A stretch of 64,000 bases of DNA from Bacteroidia bacterium (GTDB taxonomy: Bacteria > Bacteroidota > Bacteroidia > Bacteroidales > Paludibacteraceae): NCBI GenBank assembly GCA_021152555.1, contig JAGKVE010000004.1:15224-79223 (forward strand). Reading direction: 5' to 3'. The position numbers were made by a program, and so were the translations under genes. The notes under the pieces were generated by a model. The model saw only the letters and a program-made list of their open reading frames with translations, was not told the origin of the DNA and made no database searches. The first letter of the stretch is position 1. Every line of letters starts with the position of its first letter. Positions 33,965-42,572 of this stretch are shown piece after piece.

Positions 33965-34741
33965 TTACTTTCTATGGAAGAAACGATAAACCGGCAGGAA
34001 TAACTTCAGCCATCTGCGATACGACTTGGGCAGTATAAACAACTGAATAGCGGTATTCCTGATGGAACACGCTACCCAATAACGCCTGATTGCCATCCCC
34101 TCCGGATAACGCATGAGATATGCCCTTGCCTCATTACGGGCAAGGGTGTTTTTATGAACGTCACCCTTGGGATGAGTTATAGATATGCGGTCGTCTATCT
34201 CGCATTTGAGGCCAAAACGGCGGGCGTAGAAACAGGCTACAAGATCAAGCCCCCACCCATGAGGATTAATATCCAATGGTTCCAAGTGTCTGTACACAGG
34301 CCGGGAGTACATTCCTAACATTCCCTCGGAAAAAGCCACACTGCGCCGCTTGCCGCTTCGTCGCGAATAAGACCATGCCACCCATGTATAAGAGTCATCA
34401 GCATGAGATGGACAATATACTCCCACGCCTTCAAAACTTTCTGTTAATAGGATATGTTTGAGTTGTGCCAAAGCCTCATGTGAGATAAGCACATCTGAGC
34501 ATATAAAAAACAGATACGGATAATTCCCTTTTTCTGCCATCGTTATCGCGTGGTGCATCATCCCGCTGTAATACACATTGGGCAGATAGACGGTGTCGCC
34601 GTCGCATGCTGCAGGACGTTGACCACTGTCCGCATCTACGATATGACACTCGAACGATGGACGCAGTTCACGATATAGGAACTCTGCATTCGCAGCCTCA
34701 TGATAATTGAAAATACAAACGAGAATATCAGTTGCTTGCAT
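33965..34741 (-). CDS. Putative GT-A-like glycosyltransferase
   Basis: A 258-residue protein. The start (ATDILVCIFNYHEAANAEFLYREL), a central FFICSDVLISHEALAQL with Asp, and GWGLDLVACFYARRFGLKCEID suggest a family 2-like nucleotide-sugar transferase, but the usual DxD is not obvious. The C-terminal region (RRWLKLFLPVYRFFHRK) is hydrophobic and basic and may bind membrane. It is third in a set with a flippase-domain protein and a GT28-like enzyme; its start lies inside the end of the flippase gene (14-bp overlap). A role in decorating a glycolipid is inferred from context. Confidence 0.6.
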   Translation of the reverse strand: MQATDILVCIFNYHEAANAEFLYRELRPSFECHIVDADSGQRPAACDGDTVYLPNVYYSGMMHHAITMAEKGNYPYLFFICSDVLISHEALAQLKHILLTESFEGVGVYCPSHADDSYTWVAWSYSRRSGKRRSVAFSEGMLGMYSRPVYRHLEPLDINPHGWGLDLVACFYARRFGLKCEIDDRISITHPKGDVHKNTLARNEARAYLMRYPEGMAIRRYWVACSIRNTAIQLFILPKSYRRWLKLFLPVYRFFHRK

Positions 34742-35810
34742 GACGTTTCTTGATTAGTTTACTTTTCCCTAACCACTGCGGCAGGATAATAACACCGGCT
34801 ATCAGGTAATAATAATATGTGCATAGACGCCAGATGGAAGTAATCACTACGGTGGACATTTTCTGAGTAATATACTCGCCGAGGAACCCGTCGAACATCA
34901 CCTCCGCAAAGCCGCTGCCACCCGGCGTGGGAACTATCATGCAAACAATACCCAATATGTATTGCCGCGCAAAGCACATCATATTATCCATGCCGGACAA
35001 CGGATTAAAAATCATGATGGCCATGTTCGCAATTAGGAACCGTAAGCCCCAGATTCCTATTGTGGATAGCGACAAACGGACCCAATACCCAAAGGTCTCA
35101 TGCTTGAATTCATTGGCACATTGGCGTATCTCTACCGCAGTACGGAGAGCGCGATTACGGTAACGGCGCAATACCTTGAGTTTGAACACAAACCCGATGA
35201 TATTGATGAAGACGGAGGGCTTGAAGAACAAGCCGATACACAACATCGTCACCCATACGAATTTCATCACATACCCGATAATGAACGCCCATAGATAGCC
35301 GTATTGGAAATACCCTTCTGCAGTAAATAAATCTGCGTAAGGAATAACAGCCAGCAACGCGGGAAACAGAGCTATCATCAGCACTTCGTCCAAAAATAAC
35401 GCCAATATGGTCATTGAGGTGGCACGGCTGATTTTGATTCCTTCGCGATGAATAAAAAGTACTTCCAACGAAGAACCACCGGCCGCAGAAGGAGTGACTG
35501 CCGATGTGAACTCATATAACATTCGTATACGGAAGAGTTGCCGGAATTTGAGAGGAGCACCCGACATCACGCGAAGACGGTACATACCCGAGAAATCTTT
35601 GAGCAGAGTAAATACCACCACTAACAGCGCAAATACCCACCAGTTGTCTGCCAACACAAGCGGACCCTGAGGTATATCATCATGCATTTCGCGCCATAAC
35701 ATATACCCCACTCCTATCAAGCCGAACAGTATCGGCCAAACTATCATCGAAGGTTTGAACCGCGAGGCTACTGAGCGGTTTTGTTTTGATATTTTGGATT
35801 CCTTGCTCAT
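34728..35810 (-). CDS. MprF-type flippase domain protein (UPF0104/AglD-like)
   Basis: A 360-residue inner-membrane protein with about eight hydrophobic segments and a basic N-terminus. SAVTPSAAGGSSLEVLFI and VPTPGGSGFAEVMFDGFLG are the signature blocks of the lysylphosphatidylglycerol-synthase transmembrane domain, which in MprF flips lipids across the membrane. No aminoacyl-transferase domain is attached. It overlaps the GT28-like gene by one base (TAATG) and the GT-A-like gene by 14 bp. I infer that it moves the lipid made by these transferases; the substrate is unknown. Confidence 0.8.
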   Translation of the reverse strand: MSKESKISKQNRSVASRFKPSMIVWPILFGLIGVGYMLWREMHDDIPQGPLVLADNWWVFALLVVVFTLLKDFSGMYRLRVMSGAPLKFRQLFRIRMLYEFTSAVTPSAAGGSSLEVLFIHREGIKISRATSMTILALFLDEVLMIALFPALLAVIPYADLFTAEGYFQYGYLWAFIIGYVMKFVWVTMLCIGLFFKPSVFINIIGFVFKLKVLRRYRNRALRTAVEIRQCANEFKHETFGYWVRLSLSTIGIWGLRFLIANMAIMIFNPLSGMDNMMCFARQYILGIVCMIVPTPGGSGFAEVMFDGFLGEYITQKMSTVVITSIWRLCTYYYYLIAGVIILPQWLGKSKLIKKRHASN

Positions 35811-36976
35811 TACGGTTCTGCGGCGTAAGTTTGTATGAATTTGGCTATGTCATCGGCCCCATTGCCTTCCTTGCGGACCGCATTGGCTGAATTTATGTAA
35901 ATATCTAATATTCTGCGGTCTACAGCACATTCGTTTATCCATTTCACAATTTTTTTGGAGCGTGTAAACGAGCGACCGCAGTTCAGTACGTCCGTGAATA
36001 AGTGGGCGGAAATATATTCTATTTCGGACGCGCAATAAAATACGCCGATAGGCACTCCCATCAGTGCGCTGTCCAACATGGCATTTGGACCGCCTTTGGT
36101 TAACAGCACATCGGCTGCGCGGTTGAGTTCATATACCTTGTCCACAAATTCGTACGGCCGTAAATCAATATTGGACGGCGCTGTTGTTTTCAATCGTTCC
36201 AGCCGTTTGAACAGGTGTTTGTTGGTTCCGCAGATAGCAAGAACGGTAATAGGATGTTGGGCGTTCATCAATGCTGCCACTACGCGGTTCATGCCTGATT
36301 TGCCGTATCCGCCGGCGGCCACCATCACTATCAGACGGTCTTGCGGGAGGCCGTATTTAGTGCGGTAGAAGGATTTCCCCTCTGTCACTTCCATGATTTC
36401 TTTGCGGGTTACAAAAGGAACTATCATCAATTGTTTGCGCGTAAAATCATGCTTGAGGGCATCATGGAAAGCCAGGCGGCAGTTCACTACAAACTTGTCC
36501 ACACGGATATTCCACCAGTTATGGACACTGTTGTCCGGATTGTACGTCACTACTTTTACGTGCGGGTCTACTAGGTCGCGGTATTGCGTGGAAAGGAACG
36601 ATGTCAGATAGTGGGTATCTATGATGATGTCGGGCTGCACCTCCTTCAGCATCTCCAAATATATATTGCGCGCGCGTTTATACACGGTGGACACTACTAT
36701 TGGTAGCGAATTGTGAATGCCGCCGATATAGGTACCCCACATCTGGATGTAGTTATGGAATGGGAATGTATTGGCCCATTTGACGTCACGAATAAACCTC
36801 TGTTCTATCTTGAAAAGAGTGGGATGATCTTTGAAGGTGTATTTTCGGATAACTTCTATATTGGGGTCATGGAGTCCTTCTATAGCGTCGGCGATGGACG
36901 CTGCAGTTGTAATATGACCGAAACCGGCCTCGATAAAGGTTACTAAGATTCGTGTCTTTTTACGTTGTGTTGTCAT
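35810..36976 (-). CDS. GT28-like glycosyltransferase (MGDG synthase/UgtP/MurG fold)
   Basis: A 388-residue GT-B enzyme. The N-terminal FIEAGFGHITTAASIADAIE matches the monogalactosyldiacylglycerol synthase domain that binds the lipid acceptor, and the C-terminal part has VAAGGYGKSGMNRV and the donor-site LLTKGGPNAMLDSALMGVPI. Close relatives glycosylate diacylglycerol. It is first in the glycolipid set. No clear promoter is seen in the 60 bp upstream. Acceptor and sugar are unknown; MurG itself is less likely because of the context. Confidence 0.8.
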   Translation of the reverse strand: MTTQRKKTRILVTFIEAGFGHITTAASIADAIEGLHDPNIEVIRKYTFKDHPTLFKIEQRFIRDVKWANTFPFHNYIQMWGTYIGGIHNSLPIVVSTVYKRARNIYLEMLKEVQPDIIIDTHYLTSFLSTQYRDLVDPHVKVVTYNPDNSVHNWWNIRVDKFVVNCRLAFHDALKHDFTRKQLMIVPFVTRKEIMEVTEGKSFYRTKYGLPQDRLIVMVAAGGYGKSGMNRVVAALMNAQHPITVLAICGTNKHLFKRLERLKTTAPSNIDLRPYEFVDKVYELNRAADVLLTKGGPNAMLDSALMGVPIGVFYCASEIEYISAHLFTDVLNCGRSFTRSKKIVKWINECAVDRRILDIYINSANAVRKEGNGADDIAKFIQTYAAEP

Positions 36977-37039
36977 ATGGGTATTGAATGATTTTTCGTG
37001 TAAATGAACTGGTTTTTTCTTTTTATGTACGATTTAGCA

Positions 37040-37437
37040 TTATATCAAAAAACGTTTCCTGAGCAGTTGTATATCGTCCGATGCCAGAAATAACTGTTCC
37101 TGAAGATAGTTCCGCATACCGCCGAACTCACGGTCTATCAGATCAAGCGTGCGGACAAAATTGACGGTTGATACGCCCATAAAAGCCTGTACGACCTCTT
37201 TCTCTGCCTCGCCGCCGCCGCGTGATTCAATTTCTAAGTTCAAACGTGTTACCAACTCGCGATAGGCGGTGTTGGACAAATCAAAATCCTCTATGATAGC
37301 TTCGCGATCTACGCCTAATGCAAATAGCAAATACGCAGCCCCCCACCCTGTTCGGTCTTTGCCTTGGAAACAATGCCATAGTATGCCGCCGTCTGCTGGT
37401 GCCTCTATGATTAGACGCAAAAAATAAATTCTGCCAA
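37040..37437 (-). pseudogene. N-terminally truncated tyrosine phosphatase relic
   Basis: About 130 codons with the phosphatase P-loop HCFQGKDRTGWGAAYLL followed by ALGVDREAIIEDFDLSN, typical of Y_phosphatase3 proteins. The family needs 100 or more residues before the P-loop, including the general-acid loop and a start; here the upstream sequence is AT-rich, with no ATG in frame, and the first possible start is a TTG 17 codons before the P-loop. The catalytic Cys and Arg remain, so it decayed from the front. Other relics lie next to it. Confidence 0.7.
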
Positions 37438-37583
37438 CAGGTTGTATTTTATATTTTTCTATTCTACCTTATTTTATCACACATGCACGCGTGCTATACA
37501 CTCGCGCACACAAAATCGGCTGCAAAGATAGAAAAAAAAAATGACACACACAAGTGTGTATGCCATTTTCCTGCATTTTTCAG

Positions 37584-37856
37584 TTAAAAATCCACCTTTT
37601 CGCCGATTCTTGCGTCCAGAAGACAGAGATGATGCTTCGTGGCGATAGTACGGGCGTTCTGTTCCGGTTCCGGCCAGGGATGCATCGCCAAGGCGAACTT
37701 ATTGTGGTGAACCGTAAAATACTGCTCCGCTTGCAAGTCCAGGATTGCTCGCTCCAAGCCCTCCGGCGTGACAAAGCGTCTGGTTCGTTTGCCTAAGAGG
37801 CGGTATCTCTATAATCTGATCGTCCGAGAAACCCCATTGTGGCGCATAAAAAGTAA
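37584..37856 (-). pseudogene. Relic of an MBL-fold hydrolase, copy 2
   Basis: The minus strand reads TPEGLERAILDLQAEQ, YFTVHHNKFALAMHPWPEP and DARIGEKVDF-stop, the C-terminal end of an MBL-fold hydrolase. Upstream the frame meets a stop, and a different frame continues with YAPQWGFSDDQIIEIPPL, whose origin is unclear. The core is similar to the relic at 29886, but the retained segments differ. The rest of the 37438-38023 gap is AT-rich, with a promoter at its right end. Confidence 0.7.
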
Positions 37857-37965
37857 TACTTATTACGTACTTTTTTTTACACGCATTTACAATCTTAAAT
37901 GGCTGATTATCAACATAAGTGCGATAAAATAGTCGTACTTTTTTGTTGTATGTGCCTGAGTGATA

Positions 37966-37997
37966 TTTGCGTGTATATGAAAAAAGCAGTACCTTTG
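37966..37997 (+). promoter_or_regulatory. Promoter of the Fn3-repeat protein
   Basis: TTTG (37966-37969), 20-nt spacer, TACCTTTG (37990-37997). The ATG follows at 38024. Confidence 0.8.
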
Positions 37998-38023
37998 CAC
38001 TCTGGAATTGAAAAACATTTGCG

Positions 38024-41000
38024 ATGATGTACTTAACCTTAAAACTCCGATTTACTTGCCTCCTCGTTTCTGTGGCTTGCGTTTTGTACGCTGCTCCGCC
38101 GACGGCAGATCCTTACACGTTTGCTGATTTCGAGACAAACGTTTCTCCAAACAATGCTTTCCGTGCACCTCAAGGTGGTGGTACGGTTACTTCACGAACG
38201 ACTAATCCTCACAAGACGGGAGTCAACACCAGCAATTATGTGATGACTGTGGTAACGCCGAATGGTGCTAACTTCGGTGGTACGATCTTCAGCGAAGGTC
38301 ATGGTTCGGGCTCGGATATGACGGCTTTGTTCGGGGTTGATTATGTATCGGGTTACGATTATGTGGATATTATGATGTACCGTGAGAACAACAATCATAT
38401 CCCGCAGTTGAAGATCGTTGACCGGGATGACTACGGTACGGATTTGTCCACATTGGATTTGCATCCTATTGCAGTTGACGATGACCCGAACGGCAATATC
38501 GAAGTAGGCGTATGGCAGAAGATAACGTATAATATCACGCGATGCCATAATACGGGTATAAACTTTATTTATATTATGCCGGATCGCGAAGGTCAATCGA
38601 CGGTTCATATTGATAGCATTGTTTTCAGTAAAGATCATACCCCTCCTGTGATGGTAAGCGCGACTTGCGGTACTGCTTCGCAGGAATCGATCACACTCAC
38701 GGTGCGCGCAACGGATAACCTGACTGATCCCGTGCGTAGATTTATGGTTTCGCAGGATGGCACGTACGCTCACGCGGTGGAGTATATTGCCAATTCAACC
38801 GGAACGTATCTGACTATTCCCGGACTGCTGCCTTCAACAACATACAACTTCCGTATTTGGGCGAAAGACGATGCAGGCAATGTATCGGAGAATTATATTG
38901 ATCAGAGTTGTACGACTGCTGATCCGCCGCAAGTCAACTGGTGCGATAGGTCGATTCAGGCCAGTGGTAAGACTATTACGGTTTCTTGTACCCGCACATT
39001 CACCGGTGCTTCGCCGGTAGCCTATACGCTGACGATTAAGAGTAATGAGGCGATGACGGGTTTGAATGACGGCGATTACTGCTATATCAATGGAGGAGCT
39101 CCGAATACTTACCAATATGGAGGGGCGGGAAATTATACGGTTTCCGGTGACGGAAGGAAGATTACTTGTGTCATCCAATCTACCTCGGACCCTGTTTTCT
39201 ACACGGACTTAGGTGTCATATTTGCTTCTGGTGGACTTGTCCGTTTTTCTGCGCCGGCAGATATCGTTTGGGGTCTATGTGAAGAAGATACTACAGCACC
39301 TACGATGGGAACAGTGAGCTGCGGTACGTCAACAGCCAGCAGCATAAAACTGAATGTCACGGCTACGGATGATAAGTCCAATCCGGTGACTACGTTCCGC
39401 GTAAGTATAAATGGAGGTGCTGCAAGCAATTATATAGCTTCTGCCGGAGTGGTTACGATTGCTGGATTGTCCGCAGAGAAGAATTATTCGTTCGAGGTGT
39501 GGGCTGTGGACGATGCAGGTAACGTGTCAGCCAATTCTACCTCGCATAGTTGCGAGACAGCTGCTGCTGGCGGTTCCTCAACTGCCAATTATTGCGATTA
39601 TCCGATTACTGCCGGAGGAAAGACGATTCGTGTGTCTTTGGAGGAGGTATCTACGAACAACTACCGCCTGACGATTAAATGCGATGATGTGATGACGGGC
39701 ATGGGTGGTTCGTTCTGCAATGCGAATGGAGTAGGAGGCTACGATCTTCGTACAAATATGACGATTAGTGATGGTGGACATACGATTACGTGCAATATCC
39801 CTTCCACCACTGAACCGACTTTCTATACGCCGTTGTATGTGCTGATTGACGGAGAAAAAGTTTTCAGTCAATTAGGTGCCAGTCCTCTGCCTGCGATTAC
39901 CTGGGGATCTTGTGTGCCGGATTCAGAACCGCCGGTGATGATTAGCGCGAGTGTGTACGACCGTGACCAATCGACGGTTACGCTCAATGTATCTGCAACG
40001 GACGATGCAACTAACCCTGTAACCGATTTTTGCGTGAGCATCGGTAGCGCGAGTGCAGGTACATGTAACGACTATGTGGCAGATGCAAACGGACGAATCA
40101 CCATTACGGGATTGACGGGCAATACAGAGTATTGTTTCTACGTCTGGGCAAAAGACGGTGCGGGCAATCAATCGGCGAACTACAAGATGGCTTGTGCGCG
40201 CACCTTGACTTTCTCCGATAGCGGAGAAGGAACATGTGATAAGGCTTATACGACCAACAGTGCCTCACTTGCTGGGTTCTCTACCACGTTGGACGTCCAT
40301 ATCTCGTTCCTTAAAGAGTCGGAGAATCAGTACAAGATTGTAGCGGCATTGAATGGCTGGAGCAATAATCAAATCAGCAATCCGTACAAGTTCGGACTAA
40401 CTCCCGGTTCGTATGTGCATATCAATGGACGTACTGCTACTTTGCAGTTATCCACCGTTTATGAGACAAACGCGACATTGGACACAATAACCATCACGAT
40501 TAATTCGACTACACCGCCGGAGTTCTATACGCCATTCTATATCAAATTCGGTGCTACAGCATCAGATGGCAACAATACTTTCACTACGGAGGCGCAGTTT
40601 GAAATACCTGCAGAAGCGATGAATGCGGCGACGTATGGCGTGTGCAAATGGATTATTTACCACACGGGGGATACGGAGAAAGCGGGTGATCGTACTCAGT
40701 ATGCCGGCGGAAAGATAGGTAGTCAGATTCAGTACCGCCGTCGTTTCACCGAAGGTGTGTGGGAAACCTTGTACTTGCCGTTCGAAGTGGCATCTGTGCA
40801 GTTGACGGATGGAGTGGATTTCGTCGATCTGATTGCCTATACGGGTTCGAACGGTGCGACAGCACATTATTTCCTTCGCACGTTTGGCGGCGAGGTGCTG
40901 CGTGAGAATTTCAAGGCAAACTGGTCTAATCAGTCAAACCTCGTTCCGCAGAAAGGAATTCCGTATATTATGCAGTTCCCGAATGCCGGAGGTGTGTTTG

Positions 41001-41518
41001 CCAACAATTATATTGTTTTCAACGGAGCGGGTGGTCAGACGATCGAGAGTGCGTATAACGGCGGCGATGTGACGCCTTCAACCAATTATTTTGACTATGT
41101 AGGCAATAACACGATGATGCCGCAGAGTCAGGCAGGATATATCCTTTCGGCGGATGGCCTTTGGTTCAATGCTACGGAGGGTGCAGTACCACTTAACCCG
41201 TTTGAGTGCTATGTGGCTGCAAATGAAGCAACGCGTAACATGATGCCGCGCTTTAACATGAATACCAGATTCAAGCCCTCCACGCCTACGGACATACACG
41301 AGGTGCCTACGATCGCCGAAAAACAATTCTTCTGCTATACGGACGGCGAAATGCTGAATGTCGAGGCATTGAGCGATGTGACGATTCGGATCTATTCGGC
41401 CGGCGGATGGCTGGTGCGTGAGGTGAAACTGCGCAGCAATGAGCGCACGGCGCTGACTCTGCCGCGTGGTGTATATATGCTGCAGTCGGAAGGACAAATA
41501 GAAAAAGTGCTACTGTGA
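38024..41518 (+). CDS. Giant secreted protein with alternating Fn3-like and unknown modules, T9SS-like tail
   Basis: An 1164-residue secreted protein. After a signal peptide (to about residue 24) there is a jelly-roll-like domain (about 28-205). Then fibronectin III-like domains (about 206-304, 423-517, 636-735; each with a WAKDDAGNVS-like end) alternate with three copies of an unrecognised module of about 110-140 residues. That module begins near a Cys (WCD, YCD, TCD) and ends TxPxFYT followed by W/YGxC. Residues 876-1164 hold another beta-rich region and end in a T9SS type A-like tail (VTIRIYSAGGWLVREV, LPRGVYMLQS). It is probably cell-surface; ligand unknown. Its stop overlaps the next start (TGATG). 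Confidence 0.75.
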   Translation: MMYLTLKLRFTCLLVSVACVLYAAPPTADPYTFADFETNVSPNNAFRAPQGGGTVTSRTTNPHKTGVNTSNYVMTVVTPNGANFGGTIFSEGHGSGSDMTALFGVDYVSGYDYVDIMMYRENNNHIPQLKIVDRDDYGTDLSTLDLHPIAVDDDPNGNIEVGVWQKITYNITRCHNTGINFIYIMPDREGQSTVHIDSIVFSKDHTPPVMVSATCGTASQESITLTVRATDNLTDPVRRFMVSQDGTYAHAVEYIANSTGTYLTIPGLLPSTTYNFRIWAKDDAGNVSENYIDQSCTTADPPQVNWCDRSIQASGKTITVSCTRTFTGASPVAYTLTIKSNEAMTGLNDGDYCYINGGAPNTYQYGGAGNYTVSGDGRKITCVIQSTSDPVFYTDLGVIFASGGLVRFSAPADIVWGLCEEDTTAPTMGTVSCGTSTASSIKLNVTATDDKSNPVTTFRVSINGGAASNYIASAGVVTIAGLSAEKNYSFEVWAVDDAGNVSANSTSHSCETAAAGGSSTANYCDYPITAGGKTIRVSLEEVSTNNYRLTIKCDDVMTGMGGSFCNANGVGGYDLRTNMTISDGGHTITCNIPSTTEPTFYTPLYVLIDGEKVFSQLGASPLPAITWGSCVPDSEPPVMISASVYDRDQSTVTLNVSATDDATNPVTDFCVSIGSASAGTCNDYVADANGRITITGLTGNTEYCFYVWAKDGAGNQSANYKMACARTLTFSDSGEGTCDKAYTTNSASLAGFSTTLDVHISFLKESENQYKIVAALNGWSNNQISNPYKFGLTPGSYVHINGRTATLQLSTVYETNATLDTITITINSTTPPEFYTPFYIKFGATASDGNNTFTTEAQFEIPAEAMNAATYGVCKWIIYHTGDTEKAGDRTQYAGGKIGSQIQYRRRFTEGVWETLYLPFEVASVQLTDGVDFVDLIAYTGSNGATAHYFLRTFGGEVLRENFKANWSNQSNLVPQKGIPYIMQFPNAGGVFANNYIVFNGAGGQTIESAYNGGDVTPSTNYFDYVGNNTMMPQSQAGYILSADGLWFNATEGAVPLNPFECYVAANEATRNMMPRFNMNTRFKPSTPTDIHEVPTIAEKQFFCYTDGEMLNVEALSDVTIRIYSAGGWLVREVKLRSNERTALTLPRGVYMLQSEGQIEKVLL

Positions 41519-41931
41519 TGAAAAGGCTGCTTGTTATCCTTCTGGTGTCGTTGACGAGTGTGTCGGGTGTTTATCCGTCGGCATCGCTTTTCCCGCCTAC
41601 AACGGAGTTTCGGAGCGTGGCTGTGCTGCGAACGACGAGTAGTGCCGGGAAGCATGAGGTGCTTGCAGCACCGCAGATGAGCACGATCTATTCGGTGGCT
41701 TCTTCGCGTAAGATAAGCACGGTAGGCGCAGGTAGTGCACCGATGTTGGCGAGCACGATCTCGCAGCCGCGGCGTTTGGGAGGACTCAAACCGCCGGTGA
41801 TTGATGAAGGCGAGACAAATAATCCGGAGAACCCTGATCTGCCGCAACCGCCTGTGCCGATTGGCGATGCAAGTTGGTTCTTAGCCCTTTTGGCGGCTCT
41901 ATTTATAGGGTACAAAAAAAGATTGGTTTAA
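41518..41931 (+). CDS. Small secreted protein with exosortase-like C-terminal signal
   Basis: A 137-residue protein translationally coupled to the giant secreted protein (TGATG). It has a signal peptide (KRLLVILLVSLTSVSG), a Ser/Ala/Thr-rich low-complexity body and a Pro-rich stretch. The C-terminus has three parts: PIGD (residues 114-117), a hydrophobic helix (ASWFLALLAALFIGY) and basic KKR. This is the layout of exosortase or sortase sorting signals. An exosortase-like enzyme is encoded at 17646. I know of no named family, and the link is inferred from architecture only. A terminator follows. Confidence 0.6.
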   Translation: MKRLLVILLVSLTSVSGVYPSASLFPPTTEFRSVAVLRTTSSAGKHEVLAAPQMSTIYSVASSRKISTVGAGSAPMLASTISQPRRLGGLKPPVIDEGETNNPENPDLPQPPVPIGDASWFLALLAALFIGYKKRLV

Positions 41932-41939
41932 GTTTTTCG

Positions 41940-41976
41940 AAATGACGTTTGCGGGATGTCGCGAACGTCATTTTTA
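41940..41976 (+). terminator. Terminator after the small secreted protein
   Basis: Stem AAATGACGTT-T-GCG / CGC-G-AACGTCATTT with loop GGATGT, followed by TT. Stem about 14 bp including a U-G pair. Confidence 0.85.
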
Positions 41977-42110
41977 TGTCGATTTTTACCCGCGCTTTCA
42001 CCACTGTTCTTTCCCCTTTATAATCCCTTCCACTCCCTGCTTTTCTCATATCTTCAACCCTCCGGAAATCCATGGAGCCGGAACTCCGGAGTGCCTGATA
42101 GCCCCTCGCT

Positions 42111-42203
42111 CCGATTTCAAGCCGATATTGAACCAATATCGAGTCATTTTCGAATCTATACCATAGGATAACCATAACATACCCATAGGATAGCCATAAC
42201 ATA
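42111..42203. repeat. 11-bp-period array, copy 3, with 46-bp segment shared with window end
   Basis: Degenerate 11-bp units (CGATATTGAAC, ATATCGAGTCA-like) run into two near-identical 22-bp halves containing CCATAGGATAACCATAACAT. Positions 42158-42203 are identical to 63955-64000. It lies in the 429-bp gap 41932-42360; the segment between terminator and array (about 41977-42110) shows no gene. Confidence 0.85.
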
Positions 42204-42283
42204 TTTGCTCATTTTTTGCACGTTTTATGCTTTTACTATATTATATATAAATATATAATATACTTTTTGGTTGTTTTTTTATA

Positions 42284-42315
42284 TTTGCATATATCATTTT
42301 TTTTTCGTAACTTTG
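42284..42315 (+). promoter_or_regulatory. Promoter of the HerA-like relic, now upstream of rlmD
   Basis: TTTG (42284-42287), 20-nt spacer, TAACTTTG (42308-42315). Confidence 0.8.
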
Positions 42316-42360
42316 CGCCCGAATTTTGTACTACCTAATCGCCATACTAAATAATATACT

Positions 42361-42569
42361 ATGATATTCAACGGACAAATTCTCATTGGAAAAGGCGACA
42401 AACAGCAAAATCAACACGACCTGTCATGCCGCCGATGACGCGCACATACACGGCGCAAAGACGATACACACGCTCTTCCGGACCACTCGAAAGCATGGCC
42501 AACACCATCGGAAAAGAGGTCGGACGTTCACTAATTAGAGATTTAATGGGTCTTTTGACCGGAAAATAA
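42361..42569 (+). pseudogene. Internally deleted relic of a HerA-like (DUF853) ATPase
   Basis: An ATG at 42361 starts MIFNGQILIGKGDK, which resembles the N-terminus of DUF853 HerA-like ATPases just before their P-loop, then goes out of frame and stops at 42438. In another frame the sequence up to 42569 reads SSGPLESMANTIGKEVGRSL and then IRDLMGLLTGK-stop, which resembles the C-terminus of the same family. The roughly 450 residues between, including Walker A and B, are gone. The identification rests on short ends and memory, so it is tentative. The promoter upstream is intact, and rlmD starts 4 nt after the relic stop. Confidence 0.5.
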
Positions 42570-42572
42570 TAT

